A program made the translations under genes and the position numbers. DNA of 64,000 nt from Magicicada septendecula (taxonomy: Eukaryota; Arthropoda; Insecta; Hemiptera; Cicadidae). The number at the start of each line of letters is the position of its first letter. Within the stretch, counting starts at the first letter, position 1. The stretch lies in contig CM068370.1 of NCBI GenBank assembly GCA_034769895.1, positions 45,622,344 through 45,686,343 on the forward strand, written 5' to 3'. Of the stretch, positions 59,000 through 64,000 are shown one piece after another. A model generated the notes under the pieces. That model saw nothing but the letters and a program-made list of their open reading frames with translations, was not told the DNA's origin and made no database searches.

Positions 59000-59215
59000 T
59001 TCAATCCTTCAAAAGTTGACGCCGTCGCCAAGAACAGAACGGACAGTGCTCCCAGTGACAGCCTCTGACGAAGCTTATAATAAGCGAAAACTGGATCAGG
59101 CTATAAGGTAAAACTTTCACGTTTTTACCAATAAAAAACTTTTGTGTTCCGAGTCGGTAGTGATATATTTAGTCAATCAACGGACATGTCATGGACAACA
59201 AAATCCAAGAATAAA
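59000..59215 (+). mobile_element. PLE 3' end fragment
   Basis: Matches the ends at 5990-6227 and 25370-25580: last codons (AVAKNRTDSAPSDSL), the hammerhead, then the tail with accaataaaaaactt, gagtcggtagtga and ggacatgtcatggacaac. Strongly 5'-truncated. Confidence 0.75.
59060..59102 (+). ncRNA. Hammerhead ribozyme of the 5.2-kb PLE family
   Basis: Stem I AGCCT (59060-59064) pairs AGGCT (59098-59102). Box 1 CTGACGA is intact (59065-59071). Stem II GCTTA/TAAGC has a TAA loop. Box 2 GAAA is at 59086-59089, and the cleavage site C59097 follows U. Stem III has one A-A mismatch (ACTGGATC rather than the ACTGGTTC of the other two copies), so activity may be weakened although the core is complete. 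Confidence 0.72.
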
Positions 59216-59735
59216 TTTTTGTTGGAATAAATTATACCATACATATGTAGTTTTAACTATCGCTTTATAAAAAAAACGACGATACCAGTTAAAATTACCA
59301 AAATGTGGTATAAATTGTATACTTATAAAATAATACTTAATCCTGTGCAGACATTTTTAATATTTATTATATAATACAAGAATTTAAAATGAACAGACAT
59401 TAGAAAATTGAAGAATTACAAAAATAAAATGAGTCCTTTTATCATGTGCGTGCATGCGTATATGAGGGGTGAGGGGGGCTGACTACCAATCACAATCTGT
59501 ATACATGTAACCTCTCAACATAAGTGTACCTCTGAAGTAGAAACACCAAACGATTCTTCCCCTCTTTAAGAAAATATAACACCCATTCGCCTCACAAAGG
59601 ACCATCCAGTTACAATCATCGGCAATATACAATTTTTACTTCAACACAATATACGTTAAAAAATATGGTAGTAACAAAAATGGTGAAACATTTATATCAA
59701 TTTATGCTTGCTCCAAGATGAAAGTATAAGATACG
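59216..59735. other. No gene recognised
   Basis: AT-rich spacer between a PLE end and a LINE end. Confidence 0.4.
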
Positions 59736-59739
59736 TGTA

Positions 59740-60085
59740 CCAGACCCGGTTGAATCAGTTTGCACAACAAAACCCATCAGCAACAATGAGATTTCTCAGG
59801 CATGTGCCACAGTATACTCTCCTTGATGATAGAAGAGACAGATATACAGCAGGAACTGACAGGATTGCCCAGTATCAGCTAAATTGGTGTGAACATCTTT
59901 GCCGAGTGGATGACTGCCACATCCCCAAACAACTATGGAACTATAAGCCGAACGGACGGAGAGGTATGGGACATCCAAGGAAGCGCTGGAGTGACCAGCT
60001 CTAGACTTTTTGACTGTTTTTTGAGACCAGAACAAACCATTCTTGCTTTAATCCTTGCAGATGATGATGATAATGATGATGATTT
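59740..60085 (+). pseudogene. LINE C-terminal fragment with GAT tail
   Basis: The frame reads ATMRFLRHVPQYTLLDDRRD, then RIAQYQLNWCEHLCRVDD and RRGMGHPRKRWSDQL with a TAG at 60002-60004. A short 3' region ends in (GAT)n near 60059-60082. Sister copy of the LINE end at 17396-17995 and better preserved at its terminus, but the RT domain is gone. Confidence 0.75.
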
Positions 60086-60258
60086 ACATCAATGAAAATC
60101 AAGAGGCAATTCCTACATCATCCAATTAACACACAAATTCTTTGTTTTTGTTTTCCTGTTGGCATTCTTAAGAAGCCATTTAGTCTCCTCCTTGCCCCTC
60201 TTTTTACTGAACATTTCTTAATATTCATGTTTAATCTGGTATCCACATCACTTGATCG

Positions 60259-60724
60259 AATTAATAAATTAATTTACCTTCACAAATTCGCCTTGTGACT
60301 TTTATAACTCTCTTCTATTACGCGTTTCAGAGACTATGCTCCATCTTCAGATAGTAAAATAAAAAAATAAAACTATATCACTCATACGAGATCGTTAAAC
60401 AATAAAAAAATGTCAATTTGCATATGAATTGTACGCGACGTTGGGTGCGCACCCATTCAAGTTCAATCTGCTACTGAGCGGTTGTTACTTTATCGTAGTC
60501 TTAGCGAGCAGACTCAAGGCGGTATCGTACAATTGGTTGGATCCGAAGTTCAGTTTATGGCGCATACGCAAACCTAAGCAGTCGCGATTTCGTATTAAAT
60601 GATCAACTGAACTTTGGATCCAACCGCTTGTACGATACCCCAAAAGAATGCTTATACTTGCGTAATAGAAGAGATTTATAAAAGTCACAAGGCGGATTAT
60701 TGAAGGTAAATTAATTTATTAATA
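60259..60724. mobile_element. PLE foldback, inverted tails
   Basis: The outer arms 60259-60323 and 60660-60724 are inverted copies. Inner pieces around 60517-60553 (minus) and 60604-60640 (plus) are also inverted copies of the PLE coding end. The right arm lacks most of the segment between them. The minus-strand coding end reads LNFGSNQLYDTALSLL, like FASNYLFDTAISLS of the PLE at 2868-4672, but belongs to a different family. The arms run to the outer edges and no clear target duplication was found. Confidence 0.7.
60311..60358 (-). ncRNA. Hammerhead ribozyme motif in PLE tail
   Basis: Minus strand: stem I UUUACUAU pairs AUAGAAGA at seven of eight positions (one G-U, one mismatch). Box 1 CUGAAGA is at 60344-60350. 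A stem II region GGAG/CUCU follows, then GAAA (60325-60328), self-complementary ACGCGU as minimal stem III and cleavage nucleotide A. All core bases fit the CUGANGA/GAAA consensus. Confidence 0.68.
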
Positions 60725-61289
60725 CTACCGCCTTCGAATGTCTTTAATACTAGCAGTGTGTAATAATTCTTCTTACACATGACCGCATTCATCTGTCAAT
60801 CTTAAAAACAAAGATTTTTCCGTTAACTTTCAATTTAGCCATCCATGCTAGATGTAAAGCCATGCATACACACTGTTCTGCAAAGTTACAAGTGGTACTT
60901 TCAGTGCAACTTCTGTTCGCTATTTACTTGGCACAATGGGAAATATAATACTCCCCTTTTCTAGACAAGACCACAATCCCTATTCACACATGCTAATATC
61001 AGGTAGAAAGTACAGATTTTCCACTTTTCTCAGTAAAACCAGCAAGTTTTTGGCTAAGAAGTGGTGGACAGATAAAAAAGGGCTTCTGGTGTCATGTATG
61101 ACAGCCAACGTACAGCAAGTCTGGCTGCCACTGCATTGCATAATTGTAACTAACCACAAATGGTGGAGAGAATCTACTCTCCATAGTTGTCACACTTATA
61201 CAGTACGTCTTCTTCATCCCAAAATAGGGAAATTCATGAACCAAACAATCAATGGTAAACTGTACCATTCTTTTTTTTCAGCCATCTCA
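60725..61289. other. No gene recognised
   Basis: A long plus-strand open frame from 60936 continues to 61523, but its second half is the antisense of a LINE end and its first half has no recognisable domain. Confidence 0.4.
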
Positions 61290-61610
61290 GGACCACATGC
61301 CAAATTAAATTCTTTACTCTTTGTTCTTTTCTTTTTTTCCAATATTCTTTCATCTTCACACTGTGTCTCTTCTTCCTGTCTTCAGTCCACTTTGAACCTG
61401 CGTTTTTATCTCTCCTACCCTAGACTCCCTCCATTTCCAACACTTTTGCCTGAAAAACTTCTCTGTCAATTGCTTCTTCTGCATGTATATTATTTTTTTC
61501 TAAATCCTTTTGGACTTCTTTAATCCAACTTGATGTTGACTTCCTCCCCCAGAGATATCTGAAGATTTGCTTTGTCAACCTTCTTTGCTGTTCCATTCTT
61601 TATTTTATTT
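61290..61610 (-). pseudogene. LINE C-terminal fragment, minus strand
   Basis: Minus strand from about 61605: RLTKQIFRYLWGRKSTSSWIKEVQKDLEKNN, EEAIDREVFQAKVLEMEGV, then after a shift SKWTEDRKKRHSVKMKEYWKKRKEQR. This is the end typical of a distinct endonuclease-RT LINE family, with its basic RMKEYW-x-RRK close. The RT region is missing. Confidence 0.7.
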
Positions 61611-62139
61611 ATTTATTTATATTTTTTTTTAAGGTGCTAATGCTGTGACCTTTTCATTATAACAGTTTTTATGCTTCTTCAATAGCTTACACAAACAACC
61701 AGGCCAGGGGATCCTTTGCAAATGAATTAAAATTTTAAAAAAAACAATTCTCTATTTATCTGTTACTAAACTTCACACAAAAAGCACAAAACTGTTTTTC
61801 TATAGACTCAGTAATGGGAATAAAAAAATTATTATTTTATTATTATTTTTTTTAAGAGTGCAAAAATAATCTAAAGTTCAGTGGTCTGACAATGGTAGCC
61901 TGCCTGCTTATCTCTTGTACTCTACTCTCTCTGCCCATACATAATGGATACATAATGTAAGCATAAACCTGTGAACAATGTGAGCAAAAAATAAAAAAAA
62001 ATAAAATAAAGTATACTACTAGCTCTCTGATAGTACGTAACAGTGAAATATACCAGTTCAATCTCCAACACTGATTTAAACAAAACAATTTATAATAATA
62101 GTATAAAATAACTTAACAAAGAAATAAATTACACTGATC
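61611..62139. other. No gene recognised
   Basis: AT-rich with A/T homopolymer runs. Nothing supported. Confidence 0.4.
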
Positions 62140-62840
62140 GAACAGTTAAGAAATAGGACTATCAATAAATGTGGATAAAACCAAAATGATAACCAAAATT
62201 TGATTATAGAAGAAAACTGTACAGAAACAGTCAAGAGGTTTCACATACCTAGGAGCGATGGTATCCGAAGATGGGAATGAAGAGGCAGAGATAAGGAGAA
62301 GGATAACTCTAGCCAGCAAGGCCTATTTCACGCTTATCACCATCTTTAAGTCAAGAGTTATTCACAGGCTGACAAAAAAAAATGTGCATATACAAAACTA
62401 TCATATGACCCATCCTGTGCTATGGCAGTGAAAGCTGGATATTAACACAAAGAACAATTGAACGCCTGAAGATATTTGAAAGGAAGCTCCTGAGACGGAT
62501 CCTGGGACCCATATACAGAAATGGGGAATGGAGGATACAGCATAATGAGGAGATATATTATCACTTCAAAGAACCTACAGTAGAAGTGTACGTAAAACTG
62601 ATGAGGCTACAATGGGCTGGCCATGTTGTAAGAATGGACGACAAACGAACACCTGAAAGAGTCCTTATAGAGAGTATGGATGGCAAAAGGTCGTCCAAGG
62701 AAAATATGGGAAGATGGTGTCGCTGTGGATGCAAGAAAGGTGTTGGGAGTGTGAGGATGGAAGTCTTTTGCTACTGATAGAGAGAGATGAAGGGTCAGGA
62801 TAAAGGAGGCCAAGGCTCGCGCCATAGGAGGAGGAGGATC
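62140..62840 (+). pseudogene. LINE C-terminal region
   Basis: In order: SINVDKTKMI at 62160, FTYLGAMVSEDGNEEAEIRRRI at 62240-62310, ASKAYFTL, then after a shift ILCYGSESWILTQRTIERLKIFERKLLRRILGP (62415-62510). VYVKLMRLQWAGHVVRMDD at 62588 and a terminal GRWCRCGCKKGVG segment follow, then KEAKAR-like coding in another frame. This is the post-RT domain of an RTE-like LINE with at least two frame breaks. It ends in a GGA-rich stretch near 62830. Confidence 0.8.
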
Positions 62841-63500
62841 GAATGGTCGCTTCGCAACATTTGATTAATAATTCAATTGAATAAATAAACACCTGGTATA
62901 GATCTACAGATAATTTTTATTTTCATGACAATTGTTTAACCAGTTATGGCAGCTTCAGAGGTTAGATTTGACCTGATTAGAAATGTATGTTACGCGGGGG
63001 AGGGTTGGAGGTAGTGTACGACCAAGGGCGCATTGGAAAGTCCCATAGACATCTTTTCTTACAAGACTTGTAATTTTCTTCACACAAAAGTGTATTCTAT
63101 ACGATTCGTAATTAGCCAGTAACGGTAAACATCTTTGTCAACCTCTTACCTGGGACTTTCCAATACAAGACAGTTTTAGTGTTAATACTACATCTATCTA
63201 TTGTTCTCAACATTTGCAAATTGTGTCTGTATGTATTGCAATCTTGTTTATAACAATGTTTCTACAGTTTTTATCTTTATTACAGCTGTCTACATCGTCA
63301 AAGCTAATGCTACCTACCACTCCTACTACTATGTTTAAAAGAAACAGTGCAACTACAACCATAGTATTTATCACTTTCACCATCATTTTACTCTTTACTA
63401 TACAATAACCTCCGAGATCACAAATATCCCTGAACCTAAAATATATAATTTTAAAACCAGTTTCTCACATAAACTGCATATAAAACCAAGAATTCCAAAC
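62841..63500. other. No gene recognised
   Basis: AT-rich spacer, apart from a short GC-rich patch near 62995-63020. Confidence 0.4.
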
Positions 63501-63506
63501 AATATT

Positions 63507-64000
63507 ATTATTATTAGCGGGGCTCCTACAGTCTATGCCACATCCCGCATCGATCGCCATTTCTCCCTATCTTTCCAGTCATCATCTTCAATAGCTCGAG
63601 ATGCTAATATTCAATGAGCTAATATATGCTATGTTCCAGTCTTCTGGGATACCATCACCGTGTAACAAGCATTTATTAAATATGTTTGCTACAATTTCAA
63701 GCAATATACCTGGTCCATATTTAATCATTTCAATGGGGATGTTTCCAGGCTCTGCAGACTTTCCGGTTTTTGATTTTTCCAAAGCTTCCTTTATTTCTTC
63801 CACAGTTATTTCAATCACTTTGTCATTTTCAACTGTTTTGATGTCTATCTTCATCATTTCAAATTCTTTTCTATTTTCAGTAAGCAATGTTTTATAATAG
63901 TCTATCCATTATTTCAAACTTATCAAATTTAAATTGCTGTTCTGTTTTCCTTCTTTTCTTAAGACTTCCTATAGTTTTCCATGCCTCAGCCACTTTTGTC
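63507..64000 (-). pseudogene. LINE with internal deletion, runs off the window
   Basis: Minus strand from the window edge: KVAEAWKTIGSLKKRRKTEQQF, a frame break near 63905, then DYYKTLLTENRKEFE and ITVEEIKEALEKSKTGKSAEPGNIPIEMIKYG with IPEDWNIAYISS, the start of the LINE RT domain. After about 63600 the sequence jumps to a 3' end (EDDDWKDREKWRSMRDVA then stop, and a (AAT)n tail at 63503-63517). The catalytic RT and tail between are deleted, giving a short internally deleted copy. Confidence 0.75.

Noticed and set aside
60936-61523. 195-residue plus-strand open frame
   Set aside because: Its second half is antisense to a recognisable LINE end and the first half shows no domain, signal peptide or splice support.

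Overview
This is insect-type nuclear DNA: AT-rich, intron- and repeat-dominated, full of microsatellites and transposons, with no bacterial gene organisation. The best-supported host gene piece is one coding exon on the minus strand at 56267-56409. It has a good splice acceptor and donor and encodes the N-terminus and first PH-domain strand of what looks like insulin receptor substrate (IRS/chico). No later IRS exon was recognised, so most of the window below 56.2 kb may be one very large intron. Two other stretches (6999-7120 and 24640-25080, both minus) look weakly protein-coding but were not identified. The species cannot be fixed; a large-genome insect is an inference.

Layout: 1-9 kb holds a LINE tail, microsatellites, four Penelope-like (PLE) copies or remnants, a hAT MITE and a decayed LINE. 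9.8-15.7 kb holds a frameshifted Tigger/pogo element, a mariner 3' fragment and a hAT-like transposon with 5-bp target duplications. 15.9-29.9 kb mixes LINE fragments, PLE copies, a hAT MITE and a nearly full-length dead mariner. 29951-42358 is a young Gypsy-type LTR retrotransposon (minus strand, about 2.65-kb LTRs) inserted in an AT microsatellite. 44826-47639 is a hAT transposon with an uninterrupted 724-aa transposase and a perfect 8-bp target duplication, nested in an older repeat. 48-53 kb has a Jockey-type LINE, a tRNA-derived SINE split by a non-autonomous hAT-like element, and another hAT MITE. 54.7-64 kb has a long TG repeat, the IRS exon, a short retroposed sequence, PLE pieces and LINE ends.

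The most interesting theme is the PLEs. At least nine copies or remnants are present, from several families. Most are foldback structures in which the 3' tail is repeated in inverted orientation, up to 872-bp arms around a 20-bp spacer. Near their tails they carry hammerhead-ribozyme motifs (CUGANGA box, stem II, GAAA box, very short stem III, NUH cleavage site, stem I). Two copies of one family (20173-20218 and 28655-28702) differ in sequence in stem I yet both keep it paired, which is covariation evidence for a selected ribozyme. The second unusual theme is in the Gypsy LTRs, whose U5 end contains a degenerate array of about seven units resembling the primer-binding-site/LTR junction itself.
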